Shown here: one piece after another, positions 54,794 to 63,925 of the stretch | How positions within the stretch are numbered: position 1 is the stretch's first letter | How the letters are laid out: every line of letters begins with the position of its first letter | Source: Paenibacillus guangzhouensis | GTDB lineage: Bacteria > Bacillota > Bacilli > Paenibacillales > Paenibacillaceae | Length of the DNA stretch: 64,000 bases | Reading direction: 5' to 3' | Assembly: GCF_009363075.1 (NCBI RefSeq) | Contig: NZ_CP045293.1 | Coordinates: forward strand, 4,424,001-4,488,000 | Translations under genes and position numbers: made by a program | Notes under the pieces: model-generated | Seen by the model: only the letters and a program-made list of their open reading frames with translations | Databases searched by the model: none | Told to the model about the DNA's origin: nothing

Positions 54794-56059
54794 CATTGGC
54801 ATGACGGCGTTTGGCTGAAGTTCCTTGAACGATTGACGATACAAGTAACCAATACCCGTCGCGACTAAACTTAGTAACCCACAAATGACATAGATCGCTG
54901 CGATGCCGAACAGATCCGATAGAACCCCCAGCACCACCACCGAAATACCAAAGATAAACGTATTGAGCGTAGACATCGCTGCGAGCACCTTCGGCAGCAG
55001 CTCCTCCTCCACGCTCAGCTGCCTTATCGTCGTAACGGCTACCGTACGCATCTCAACCAGCGGCCCCATGAATAAAGCGAGCGCCAGCGCAATCCAAGCG
55101 CTCGTCATATACCCGAAAACCATGGTCAGCACACCATAGCCCATCATCCCAATCATCATGGCGCCGAATCGATTGCGATTAAGCCACGAGCTGATCGCGA
55201 CGATACATAAGCCGCCGACAATGGCTCCGATAAAGTACGAGACATTGATATAGCCCCACCATGTCTCGTCTTTATTCAGCACCGTCTTCACATAAGCGAG
55301 CAAGAAGGCGCCAGCCCAGACCGAGCCCGCTAACCCTTCTAAGAAATCCATAATCGCGAGCGAACGAAGCGCCGGACGCGACCAGATGATCAGCCATCCC
55401 TCGCGAAGACGCTGCCATGCACCGGCTTTAGGTACGGACGCCTCATCTTCATCTGACGTCGATTTCTTCGCTTGCTTCAGCTTCGGCTCATGCACCAACG
55501 AAGTCATCAGGAACGCGAGGAAATACATAACGGCAATGCTGAGGAGCGTGTACGTCCCGCCGAGCCAATTGAATACAATCGCTCCTCCAGCCCAGCCCGC
55601 GAGCTGAACAATTTGATTGGAGGTTCCGAAAATACCGTTCGCCTTCATGACGTGATCCGAGTTGTCGAGAAGTCTTGGAATCAGGGCACTAGTTGCGGGC
55701 GAAGTCCAACCGTCCAGGAAGGCCCAGAACATGATCAGCAGGAGCATTATCCAGAGCGTGCCAGGACTTAGCGATTGCCATGCATACCAACCGATGATGC
55801 AGAACAAAATGAACTGTAGGAATTGCGAGCTTTTGAGTAAGAACGTTAATGGATAACGATCCAGCAAGAGCGGAGAAGCGAGCCCGCTAACACTCTGGCT
55901 AATCATTCTCACGAGTGGAACAAGCGCCGTATACGTCACCGAATTACTAATATGATACATGAGGGTTACGATTGTGATCGTTGCCATCACATCTGCTAGA
56001 TTGGACAACGTCTGTCCGAATATCAAATTTCTGACTGAACGATTAAACACCGATTCCAT
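54779..56059 (-). CDS. MFS transporter
   Basis: 426 residues with twelve membrane helices. The N-terminal NRSVRNLIFGQTLSNLADVM and the central linker of about 30 charged residues (HEPKLKQAKKSTSDEDEAS) fit the MFS_3/enterobactin-exporter-like group. The ATG at 56059 directly abuts the AAAAGGA ribosome binding site; a GTG at 56050, nine bases after it, is a better start and would remove three residues. The gene is eleven bases after the transglutaminase gene, so the two are probably cotranscribed. Substrate unknown. Confidence 0.85.
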   Translation of the reverse strand: MESVFNRSVRNLIFGQTLSNLADVMATITIVTLMYHISNSVTYTALVPLVRMISQSVSGLASPLLLDRYPLTFLLKSSQFLQFILFCIIGWYAWQSLSPGTLWIMLLLIMFWAFLDGWTSPATSALIPRLLDNSDHVMKANGIFGTSNQIVQLAGWAGGAIVFNWLGGTYTLLSIAVMYFLAFLMTSLVHEPKLKQAKKSTSDEDEASVPKAGAWQRLREGWLIIWSRPALRSLAIMDFLEGLAGSVWAGAFLLAYVKTVLNKDETWWGYINVSYFIGAIVGGLCIVAISSWLNRNRFGAMMIGMMGYGVLTMVFGYMTSAWIALALALFMGPLVEMRTVAVTTIRQLSVEEELLPKVLAAMSTLNTFIFGISVVVLGVLSDLFGIAAIYVICGLLSLVATGIGYLYRQSFKELQPNAVMPMNRSL

Positions 56060-56070
56060 TCCTTTTATTT

Positions 56071-57183
56071 TTATTTCAGAGTAATTTCAAGCAGAATATC
56101 GCCCGTATTTTCAAAATCGCGATAGCTGTATCGAATGGATCCATGGAACCCGCTAATCTCTTGCAGAGCTTTGCCCAGATCATCGGCCAGTGTTGTCTTG
56201 CGCGTATAGCGCACCTTCACCGTTGAATCGCCTGCGCGCACCGCCTGCTCGATTTTCGTCGATAACCCAGATACGGACGTGACAATATTTTCAGACTTGA
56301 GGTAAATATAATTAAGCTCTGTCTCTAACTTTGTGTAAAACGCAGAACGGCCTGCATCATTCTTCTTCAGCTGCTCTACTGTCTTATCGTAGGATTCCGT
56401 TGCTGCAGGATAAACCTTCGTCCACTGATGATCTACGCGAAGCTGCTTATCTGTGCGCAAATAATAATGATAGCTGACTTTGCCCTTCTGATCCGGGACG
56501 GGATCATCCCACGTCGTATCCAAATGGTACCACTTGCCATCCAAGTTTACGACATTCCAAGCATGCAGCTGTCCTCCGGCTTTTCCTTCGGCGATTCGAT
56601 TCGTAATGCCTGCTTCCTTCAGCATCCGGTACGTTAGCAAGGCATAACCTTGGCAGACCGTCTTGCCTTCCTTCAGGCCGAGATACGCCGTATCATTCTT
56701 AAGTGATGTGTCATAAGCTAAATTCAGAACAACCCAGTCATGAATCGCTTTGACCTTCTCATGCGCATTCATATTCTTGTTAATGATGGTAGGCAGTACT
56801 GCCTTCACCTTACTTGTCACGTACGCGGTCTGATCCGCGTCTTCGCGGTAGTCCATATAAATCGTAATGCTCGAGGATAATAGCGAACTCTTGTATTGAT
56901 AGGAATATTGACGAACCATGAACTGAACGTAAGGATCCATAGCCATCGCATCCTGCAGTGCCTTCTCTAGCTTGGTCTTTGATACACTGTCATGGATGGA
57001 ATAGGTCATGACGGTCTCGCGATTCAACATCGACTGATAAATTTCTTTTGTGAGCCCTTCCATTGAATTCACCGTAGGTGTATCCACCGCCGCTGTAACA
57101 GGATTATTAATGACTTCTACCACAGCAAAACTTAGTGTGCTTACCAACAATATCTTGAACATTTGCCTTGCGAAACGAGGCAC
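56071..57183 (-). CDS. Transglutaminase-like domain protein, secreted or anchored
   Basis: 370 residues, GTG start eight bases after AGGGGG. A hydrophobic N-terminal segment (8-32) is a signal peptide or anchor. The transglutaminase core has Cys177 (KTVCQGYAL), His207 (LHAWNVV) and Asp222 (LDTTWDD), the classic triad. In this family it acts as cysteine protease or cross-linker in the cell envelope. It lies between a YcdB/SLH protein and an MFS gene in one transcription unit. Confidence 0.88.
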   Translation of the reverse strand: MPRFARQMFKILLVSTLSFAVVEVINNPVTAAVDTPTVNSMEGLTKEIYQSMLNRETVMTYSIHDSVSKTKLEKALQDAMAMDPYVQFMVRQYSYQYKSSLLSSSITIYMDYREDADQTAYVTSKVKAVLPTIINKNMNAHEKVKAIHDWVVLNLAYDTSLKNDTAYLGLKEGKTVCQGYALLTYRMLKEAGITNRIAEGKAGGQLHAWNVVNLDGKWYHLDTTWDDPVPDQKGKVSYHYYLRTDKQLRVDHQWTKVYPAATESYDKTVEQLKKNDAGRSAFYTKLETELNYIYLKSENIVTSVSGLSTKIEQAVRAGDSTVKVRYTRKTTLADDLGKALQEISGFHGSIRYSYRDFENTGDILLEITLK

Positions 57184-57202
57184 AACTCAACCCCCTTGTG
57201 AA

Positions 57203-59551
57203 CTAACGCTGAATTTCAGTATCAATTTTACCCTGAAGTTCAACAAGCTTCATAATCGTCTCTGCCGCTTCTGCACGTGTGATCGTAGATTTCGGATGGA
57301 ACTTGCCTCCGTCTGTGTTCATGACTCCTAATTTCAGCATGAGTGCAACCGCGCCTTTGCTCTGTACTTCTGCAGCATCCTGCAGCTGCGTCACTTCTAC
57401 ATCTTTGGTTAAGAATTTCGCTAGTTGCTCGTATTGTAGTATACGAGTGACCGATTCGGCAAGTTGTTCACGGGTAATTTCGGTCTCTGGTCTCAAGCTT
57501 TCAGTTGGATTTCGCTTCAGCCATTTCTTCTCGACGAAGAAGGAAGCCGCGGAATAATACGGACTGTCAAAGGAAATATCCTTGAAAAGTGGCTTATCAT
57601 CGCGGTAGCTAGCATAAGGCTGCACGCTACTTGTGATCCATTGCATCCATTCCCCGAGCTTAATTGGCTGGCTTGGCTTCACGAGACCTTCTTCATTCGG
57701 CTTCAGGACGCCTGCCTGCAGTAATTTCGTTAGCGCGGCTTCCGAAGCCGTGCCTTGAATATCCTTAGCCGTCTGCGCTGAATTTTGCCCAGCTTGATAC
57801 CAGTACGATTGGAACTTGCCTGTTACAGCGTTCAGCAGAGACTTTTCCTCAGGATTAAATTTCGGGCTATAGACTAAGCGCTGCTCTTGTTGATTGCTCG
57901 CATTGGGATTGTTGTAGTCGTATGGACCTACACGCGTATATTGCAGCTGCATCTCGAACTGATTCAAAAACGCAGTGCGTGCTTCTTCCGCCGTAATCGA
58001 AGGTTTCAGCGCCTTCATCGCTTCTCGGTCGATTGACCGGGTGGAATCATCATAATTCACGAGCTCTCCGCGGCTCCCTAGTTCGATGCGAACGTTGTTA
58101 TAGTTCACCGGAATATCGCCTAGGAACTGCTGATACTCGAAGTAAAACCCGCCATTATTCTGTATGTTCTGTTCCGATGGGGTGCGGAGCTTCAAATTCG
58201 CGGCCGCGTCCGGGTACAGGAGGTTGATCCAGTAATTCGCTTTTTTCTCCGCATCAGTCAGGCTTATCTCTGGTTTTTTCTTCTCCTTCGTATTGGCATT
58301 TCGGTAGGACATATATGGATTGCCTATCGCTATGATCTGACCCGTCTTGGCATTCACTCGTGCGTTAAATTGTTTATCGAACCCATCCGGTCCTACCGGA
58401 TTCGGTTGATCCCATGACAAATACCATATTTTGACCGATGGATCATTCCAGTCATTCTGCATATTCTGGTTCATCCGTTTATTCTCAGCAGGCGGTTTCA
58501 ACACGTTCAGAACGATCGCTTTGGCCTGATCCGCTGTTAACTCACCTCCTTGATGCGCCGCATACTGCTTCGCTGTAGGGGTAATGCTCTTATATGTATT
58601 CGTATTCAGGTTCGGCTTGGCTTCTTTGCCGGTCTGAGGGTCAACGAATTTGCCGCTCTTCGCATCCACTATGCCAAATTGCACATTCGCAGGCTGGTAA
58701 GCGAGCATCATGTCCTTCGAATTGCCGTACGGTTCACCGACAGGCAGATAAGCGAGCTCCATTTTGAGAAGCTCTGCGTAGTATGATTTGGCTTTCTCAG
58801 CCGTGATAGATGGCGTAGCCGATGGATAGCTCAATCCCGACATTGAACGGGAATAGCTGAAGATATTTCCTTCCCCATCTACTGATATATTGATAGTCTC
58901 ATCCGAGGGCAGCCCGTTCACAGGAATATTGTATGAAAAAGAATAATTCGCAGGCCCGAACAGCCCCGAGTTATAAGCGTACATTATGTTATTCTGCGCA
59001 TTAAGCGTCTTGACGTCGATACTTGGCACGATTCGCCCAATCAACTTCTCAGCAATTTCCTTTGCTTGCTCTCTCGAGTACGTCGGCGGATATTTCACTT
59101 GCCCTTTGCTCACTTCACTCCATGGGCTGAAATCCGCCTGCAGAATCTCGCCCGTTAATGCATCGACCCGGCTGCCAAAGCCATAACCGCTATTCCCGAT
59201 CTGATATTTCCACTGAATCGTCCAGACCATTTCATTTCTCGGCGGATAGACATTCGGATCGCCTAACGTCACGTTCTCCACTTCTGCATCTTTGAATTGC
59301 GGGAAGAGATCTCTGATCTTCGCAACAGCCTCGTCTTTCGAGATGTTCGGTGTCTTCTTCTCTGCCGTTTGATTCTTTGCGGGTTGCGAACTACTATTCA
59401 CTGACGTAGAGAACGTTCCTGAATTTGACGTTCCATCCTTCACGCTCTCTGCAGCGGCAACCTGCTGGATAAGACATACGCTTAGCGTCGTGGCGATCGC
59501 CGCTTTTTTAATCAACACCGCTCGGCGGTTATTCTTGGATTTCAATGACAT
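57203..59551 (-). CDS. YcdB/YcdC-repeat protein with C-terminal SLH modules
   Basis: 782 residues from the ATG at 59551 (GGAGG four or five bases upstream; a TTG at 59554 is also possible). Signal peptide residues 1-33 end VAAAES. The body has repeats of the YcdB/YcdC (PepSY-like) type with the pattern 'ITAEKAKSYYAELLKMEL' and 'LTADQAKAIVLNVL', e.g. near 250, 340, 440 and 525. From about 640 there are two or three SLH modules, the last KGAVALMLKLGVM...KFHPKSTITRAEAAETIMKL. It should be a wall-attached protein; it might inhibit a peptidase. It heads a three-gene unit. Confidence 0.85.
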   Translation of the reverse strand: MSLKSKNNRRAVLIKKAAIATTLSVCLIQQVAAAESVKDGTSNSGTFSTSVNSSSQPAKNQTAEKKTPNISKDEAVAKIRDLFPQFKDAEVENVTLGDPNVYPPRNEMVWTIQWKYQIGNSGYGFGSRVDALTGEILQADFSPWSEVSKGQVKYPPTYSREQAKEIAEKLIGRIVPSIDVKTLNAQNNIMYAYNSGLFGPANYSFSYNIPVNGLPSDETINISVDGEGNIFSYSRSMSGLSYPSATPSITAEKAKSYYAELLKMELAYLPVGEPYGNSKDMMLAYQPANVQFGIVDAKSGKFVDPQTGKEAKPNLNTNTYKSITPTAKQYAAHQGGELTADQAKAIVLNVLKPPAENKRMNQNMQNDWNDPSVKIWYLSWDQPNPVGPDGFDKQFNARVNAKTGQIIAIGNPYMSYRNANTKEKKKPEISLTDAEKKANYWINLLYPDAAANLKLRTPSEQNIQNNGGFYFEYQQFLGDIPVNYNNVRIELGSRGELVNYDDSTRSIDREAMKALKPSITAEEARTAFLNQFEMQLQYTRVGPYDYNNPNASNQQEQRLVYSPKFNPEEKSLLNAVTGKFQSYWYQAGQNSAQTAKDIQGTASEAALTKLLQAGVLKPNEEGLVKPSQPIKLGEWMQWITSSVQPYASYRDDKPLFKDISFDSPYYSAASFFVEKKWLKRNPTESLRPETEITREQLAESVTRILQYEQLAKFLTKDVEVTQLQDAAEVQSKGAVALMLKLGVMNTDGGKFHPKSTITRAEAAETIMKLVELQGKIDTEIQR

Positions 59552-59647
59552 CAATCCTCCTAATCATCAACCAGATATTTCCTTACATATCTTGTTAAAC
59601 GATGAAGGAGGAAAAAAGTTCCTATTATTTTCGTCTATTCCCTCAAA

Positions 59648-60574
59648 TTAGGACCTCTGCGCTATACGCTGATCCGTCCCAAGGAGATGCCGTCGAAAAA
59701 AGGGAATGACGTGTCCCCAGAATTGCTGATCTTGCTCAGAACAGCTATGACCCTGAATCTCAATAAATAAATGCTCCACCTTCGTGTTCACGTGGTCAAT
59801 AATGTATTGCAGCTCCGAATGCGGAATGAACCCATCATGCCTGGAATGAACGAGGAAAACAGGAATATTCGCACCCTGTGCATTGCGATTAAGGACATGG
59901 ATAACGTTCATATTTTTGAACAGTTGAGGGGTAATCCGTGCACGCAGCAACCAGATGAACATCACCATATATGCGAGCGGGAACATGGGAATATGAATGC
60001 GGCTGCATTCCGACTGCAATACCGTCCGAAGTCGAATTGGCATCGAGTCGGTGATGACGGCCTGTACCGAAAGTCCAAGATCAAGCGCCAGGATCGAGCC
60101 CAATCCGCCCAGCGAGTGACCCACGACGCCAATAGCGTCCTGCTGCACGTCGGGGCGAGTACGCACGTATTCAACTGCAGCCAGAAGATCGTCGCGGAAC
60201 GTAAAGGAGGAAGAGGCTGGGATCTCTTCACTGTCGCCATGACAGCGCACATCGAACAGGAAGATGGAGAACCTGGCATCATACAAAGGATCGACATACC
60301 GGAGGGAATATGCGCGGTTCGAGCCCCAGCCATGGACGATGATAATCGTCGGTGCCGTCGGCTGCTCCTGCGTCGCGATGTCACGGCTTGGGATGAACCA
60401 TCCGCAGCACTGCTTGTCGCCGCTACGGAATTTCACATCTTCATAGGGCTGCTTCGGCACCGCATCATTGACTCGCCGCAGCGGCGTCTGTGATCGCACC
60501 CCGAGCAGCCACACCAGCACAAGGATGAGCGCGACCACAAGAACAGCTACCTGTAAGATCATCATGCCCTGCAT
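59648..60574 (-). CDS. Alpha/beta hydrolase, membrane-anchored
   Basis: 308 residues from the ATG at 60574 (GGAGGTG seven bases upstream). One N-terminal membrane helix (5-26). The hydrolase domain has IIIVHGWGSNR (oxyanion hole region), the nucleophile elbow GHSLGG, and the C-terminal DGFIPHSEL and QGHSCSEQD with Asp and His of the triad. Substrate unknown; similar proteins are annotated as YqkD-like. It faces the palindrome array upstream. Confidence 0.87.
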   Translation of the reverse strand: MQGMMILQVAVLVVALILVLVWLLGVRSQTPLRRVNDAVPKQPYEDVKFRSGDKQCCGWFIPSRDIATQEQPTAPTIIIVHGWGSNRAYSLRYVDPLYDARFSIFLFDVRCHGDSEEIPASSSFTFRDDLLAAVEYVRTRPDVQQDAIGVVGHSLGGLGSILALDLGLSVQAVITDSMPIRLRTVLQSECSRIHIPMFPLAYMVMFIWLLRARITPQLFKNMNVIHVLNRNAQGANIPVFLVHSRHDGFIPHSELQYIIDHVNTKVEHLFIEIQGHSCSEQDQQFWGHVIPFFRRHLLGTDQRIAQRS

Positions 60575-60739
60575 TCGAAGCACCTCCGATATCACTTTCA
60601 TGCCAATTGAAAATTACCTGTAGTGTTCCCCGATCTGCTGAAAAAAGTGATGGAAAGCATATGAAAAAGCTGTCCATTGTCACCTTGGTATTCCAGTAGT
60701 GGGAGGGGCAGTTGCTGGGCGGGGATGAGCGAATTACTG

Positions 60740-61302
60740 TGGCCGGGCCGCGGAACTGCGAGCGAAATAACTGCTTTTTGGCAATTATTTGAGCTGGGGC
60801 GCGCTTCTGCGAGTGAAATAACTGCCTTTTTGGCAGTTAATTGAGCTGGGATGCGCGACTGCGAGCGAATTAACTGCTTTTTGGCAGTTATTTGAGCTGG
60901 AGCGTGCGACTACGAGCGAAATAACTGCTTTTTAGCAGTTATTTGGGCTGGAACACGCGACTACGAGCAAATTAACTGCCTTTTGGCAGTTATTTGAGCT
61001 GGGATGCGCGACTGCGAGCAAAATAACTGCCTTTTGGCAGTTATTTGGGGCGGAATGTGCCTCTGCGAGCGAAATAACTGCCTTTTTGCAGTTATTTGAG
61101 CCGGAACACGCGACTGCGAGCAAATTAACTGCCTTTTTGCAGTTATTTGAGCTAGAACGCGCCTCTGCGAGCGAAATAACTGCCTTTTTGCAGTTATTTG
61201 TAGCTGGAACGCGCGACTGCGAGCAAATTAACTGCCTTTTTGCAGTTATTTGAGCTGAAACGCACCAATACGAGCAAATTAACTGCATTTTCGCAGTTAA
61301 TT
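60740..61302. repeat. Eleven-copy 51-bp palindromic tandem array
   Basis: Units start near 60765, 60817, 60869, 60920, 60970, 61021, 61072, 61124, 61174, 61226 and 61277, with a period of 50-52 bases. Each has a hairpin AA(A/T)TAACTGCC-TTTTT-GGCAGTTATTT and a linker of the type GAGCTGGAACGCGCGACTGCGAGC. The open frame of 140 codons on the minus strand only results from the period being divisible by three. A short tail with weak palindromic copies extends up to 60690. Confidence 0.9.
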
Positions 61303-61317
61303 CTCCCCCAACACAAA

Positions 61318-61352
61318 AAGACTTCCATATCCTCTCGGACATGGAAGTCTTC
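61318..61352 (-). terminator. Terminator of the KDPG aldolase operon
   Basis: On the minus strand AAGACTTCCAT, 13-base loop, ATGGAAGTCTT followed by TTT, five bases beyond the aldolase stop. Confidence 0.9.
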
Positions 61353-61357
61353 ATTAC

Positions 61358-62002
61358 TCAGCGTGTCGTCTTCGCCGCTGCCGCGTCCACATACGCCCTC
61401 GCATTCGCTGTCATCTGCTCGAAATCGCCGCTGGCGATCAGATCCGGCCGCACCAGCTTCGTACCGAGGCCGACAGCTGCGGCCCCAGCCGCGAACGTAT
61501 CCGCGATATTGCCGAGATCAACGCCGCCTGTCGCCATGATCGGAATATGATCGAGCGGTGCGCGGATCTCGCGCAGATACGAAAGCCCGAGCGATGCCAT
61601 CGGGAACAGCTTCACCAGCTTCGCTCCAGCATTCCAGGCACGAACGATCTCGGTTGGCGTCATCACGCCTGGCCAGACGTCCACACCACGCTCCGCACCG
61701 TACGCGATCACCTGCTCATCCAAATTCGGCGAGATCAGGAACTGTGCACCTGCCGCCACCGCTTCCTTCGCCATCGCGACATTCAATACCGTACCGGCCC
61801 CAATGTAGGCCTGTCCATCGAACGACTCGCGCCAGCGCGAAATAATCGGCAGCGCCCCAGTCGTATTCATGGTGACCTCCATGAAGGCTACACCGCCATC
61901 GACCAGCGCCTTCGCCGCCGCATCCGCTTGATGATCCGCAATACCGCGGAAGATCGCGACCATGCGATGCTGCAATAACTCCGTCGTTAAATCCAACTCC
62001 AC
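61358..62002 (-). CDS. eda: 2-dehydro-3-deoxy-phosphogluconate (KDPG/KHG) aldolase
   Basis: 214 residues. The class I aldolase residues are visible: Glu42 in FMEVTMNTTG and Lys131 in AKLVKLFPMASLG as Schiff-base lysine; GAGTVLNVAMAKEAVAAGAQFLISP and PIMATGGV close the barrel. It splits KDPG into pyruvate and glyceraldehyde-3-phosphate in the Entner-Doudoroff or hexuronate route. A start at GTG (62002) or TTG (61996) fits the AAAGGA site. It is the last gene of a unit with ynfA and a ROK kinase gene; no KDG kinase or uronate isomerase is here. Confidence 0.93.
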   Translation of the reverse strand: MELDLTTELLQHRMVAIFRGIADHQADAAAKALVDGGVAFMEVTMNTTGALPIISRWRESFDGQAYIGAGTVLNVAMAKEAVAAGAQFLISPNLDEQVIAYGAERGVDVWPGVMTPTEIVRAWNAGAKLVKLFPMASLGLSYLREIRAPLDHIPIMATGGVDLGNIADTFAAGAAAVGLGTKLVRPDLIASGDFEQMTANARAYVDAAAAKTTR

Positions 62003-62035
62003 TCGTCCTTTCCTACCGAATCATCCTTCAGGCCT

Positions 62036-62362
62036 TTAATGCCGCGGTGCCCATAACATGACGGACACCCCGACAATACAAATGCCTGCGCCAAGCCAAT
62101 CGTACAGATCCGGCGTCTTCCGATCCACCATCCATCCCCATAAGACCGCCAGCACGATGAACACGCCGCCGTAAGCCGCATAGACACGGCCGAAAGAAGG
62201 GAATTTCTGCAACGTCGGGATGACGCCGTAGGCGATCAGAATCACCGATCCAACAATGCCGTACCACATCGGCCTCGCTTCACGAAGCCATAGCCATACG
62301 AGATACCCGCCGCCGATCTCTGCGAGCCCTGCAATCAAGAACAAAATAATCGCAATAACCAT
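62036..62362 (-). CDS. ynfA: YnfA-family membrane protein
   Basis: 108 residues, four membrane helices, with the family signature [14 protein letters not shown] at the start and [29 protein letters not shown] at the third and fourth helices. YnfA proteins are small multidrug-like transporters of uncertain function. The gene lies 12 bases after the ROK kinase gene and 33 before the aldolase gene. Confidence 0.92.
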   Translation of the reverse strand: MVIAIILFLIAGLAEIGGGYLVWLWLREARPMWYGIVGSVILIAYGVIPTLQKFPSFGRVYAAYGGVFIVLAVLWGWMVDRKTPDLYDWLGAGICIVGVSVMLWAPRH

Positions 62363-62374
62363 TCCAACCGACCG

Positions 62375-63337
62375 TTAGGCCTGCTTGGACACGCTGCTGT
62401 TCGCGAATGCCGCACTGCCAATAACCCCGCCGTTATCGATGAGTTCGCCGACCCGAATGCTCAGACGCTCCAAGTATCCTTTGTAAACCGAACGCTCCAG
62501 CTCTTCGCGCATCGGCTTCAATAGACGTTCACCTGCCATTGCGCCGCCTCCGCCAATGACGACCACGTCCGGGCTGAACAAGCTGATGGAATAAGCCAAG
62601 CCTTTTCCGAGCACCTTACCGGTATAATTCATAATATCAATCGCAAGCTGATCGCCGGCATCAAAAGCCTTCGATACTTCCGCCGCCGTTAGCTCGCCCT
62701 TCTCATACACGTCACGCAGCGAGCTCTCACGTCCCGCAGCTAACGCTTCGGATGCTTGGCGCGCAATCCCCGTCGCCGATACGACGGTCTCGAGGCAGCC
62801 TGTTAGTCCGCAGCCGCAAGGCGTCTTCTCGCCATCAATCGTCACATGGCCTAACTCGCCTGCCATATAGCCGCTGCCGTAGAACAACTCACCATTCGAT
62901 ACGGTCGCTGCGGCAAGGCCTGTCCCGATCGTTACGCCATGCACGACATCTGCGCCTTTTCCGGCACCTTTCATCGCTTCACCAAAAATGTACATCCGCA
63001 CATCATTATCTATAAATACAGGCACGCCAATTTTCTCACTCAATAAATCTGCGAATGGCAAATCTCTCCACTGCAGGTTCGAGTTGAATGTCACATACCC
63101 TCTCTTCGGATCAATAAATCCAGGGATCCCCGCGCCAACCGCCTTCAGTTCGCTGCGATCCACTTTCGCATTTTCCAGCAACTCGTCGATCATCGATACC
63201 ATTTTGTTCAGTACATGATCACTGCCCAGATGCCGTTCCGTCGGCCGCTTAAGCGTTTGCAACAAGTTGTACTCCATATCGACCAGACCGCATACAATGT
63301 TCGTTCCTCCAACATCAATCCCTACCAAATAACTCAC
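62375..63337 (-). CDS. ROK-family sugar kinase (glucokinase-like)
   Basis: 320 residues, GTG start after AGGAGGAG. YLVGIDVGGTNIVCGLV (phosphate 1 loop), VFIDNDVRM (catalytic Asp, about 103-106), GTGLAAATV (phosphate 2), GELGHVTI (sugar binding) and CGCGLTGCLETVVS (zinc site C-x-C-G-x2-G-C-x-E). It has no HTH, so it is a kinase and not a NagC/XylR repressor. The likely substrate is glucose, though GlcNAc or ManNAc kinases look alike. It is the first gene of the ynfA-eda unit. Confidence 0.9.
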   Translation of the reverse strand: MSYLVGIDVGGTNIVCGLVDMEYNLLQTLKRPTERHLGSDHVLNKMVSMIDELLENAKVDRSELKAVGAGIPGFIDPKRGYVTFNSNLQWRDLPFADLLSEKIGVPVFIDNDVRMYIFGEAMKGAGKGADVVHGVTIGTGLAAATVSNGELFYGSGYMAGELGHVTIDGEKTPCGCGLTGCLETVVSATGIARQASEALAAGRESSLRDVYEKGELTAAEVSKAFDAGDQLAIDIMNYTGKVLGKGLAYSISLFSPDVVVIGGGGAMAGERLLKPMREELERSVYKGYLERLSIRVGELIDNGGVIGSAAFANSSVSKQA

Positions 63338-63546
63338 AACGTCTCCTCCTGCTCTCTACAAGGAAATAGAATCTCGCAATCTACCGTCCATTATATCATA
63401 ACGGCTCTTTCCGGTTCGGAAAATTCTTAATTTCGCCCCATTTGCAAAAGGATTATTAAGGTAAAATTTCGGCGTATTCTATATAATACTAATGTGATGC
63501 AGATCACCACGATCTCGATATCGAATTCATGTACGGGGGTTATCCA

Positions 63547-63744
63547 GTGACCATTGTTGATATTAGTGAAATTGATGCCTCGTTATTCATTACGATTGCC
63601 GTCTTCTTGATGGTCATTTGCCCGCTGCTCAGCCTGGGGGTATTGCGACTTTTTCAAGAGAAGAAGCGTGCTGGTCTCTCCTATATCGGGGGATCCATTG
63701 TCGGCTACATTATTTTCCTTGTTGTGATAAAAATGTTCTTCTGA
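63547..63744 (+). CDS. Small two-helix membrane protein
   Basis: 65 residues from the GTG at 63547 (GGGGG seven bases upstream); an ATG at 63529 would add six residues. Two hydrophobic segments (about 10-32 and 45-63) are separated by a basic loop, LFQEKKRAGLSY. No known family recognised. It precedes a gene that begins at 63926 in the same direction but has its own promoter. Confidence 0.6.
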   Translation: MTIVDISEIDASLFITIAVFLMVICPLLSLGVLRLFQEKKRAGLSYIGGSIVGYIIFLVVIKMFF

Positions 63745-63857
63745 ACGCATGTCATCGATGAACTACATAGGTTTGCAATTCATTCCTCCCACTCTCGCGT
63801 TCCGCTTACCATAGCGCCGCGCAAGTGGGATTTCTATTTTGTACCTCACGGCGATTG

Positions 63858-63886
63858 TTGAGATTTTCGCGCAATTTCACTATAAT
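63858..63886 (+). promoter_or_regulatory. Predicted sigma-A promoter
   Basis: TTGAGA, 17-bp spacer, TATAAT, 40 bases before the start codon of the gene cut by the right edge. Confidence 0.8.
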
Positions 63887-63925
63887 AGAGCGGTTGTGCT
63901 GTTTACATCCAGAGGAGGATACATC

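Noticed and set aside
60932-61354. 140-codon open frame on the minus strand with 17-residue repeats (NNCKKAV...)
   Set aside because: It is a by-product of the 51-bp period and hairpin sequence; no ribosome binding site, cysteine-rich unlikely composition, and it runs over the aldolase terminator.
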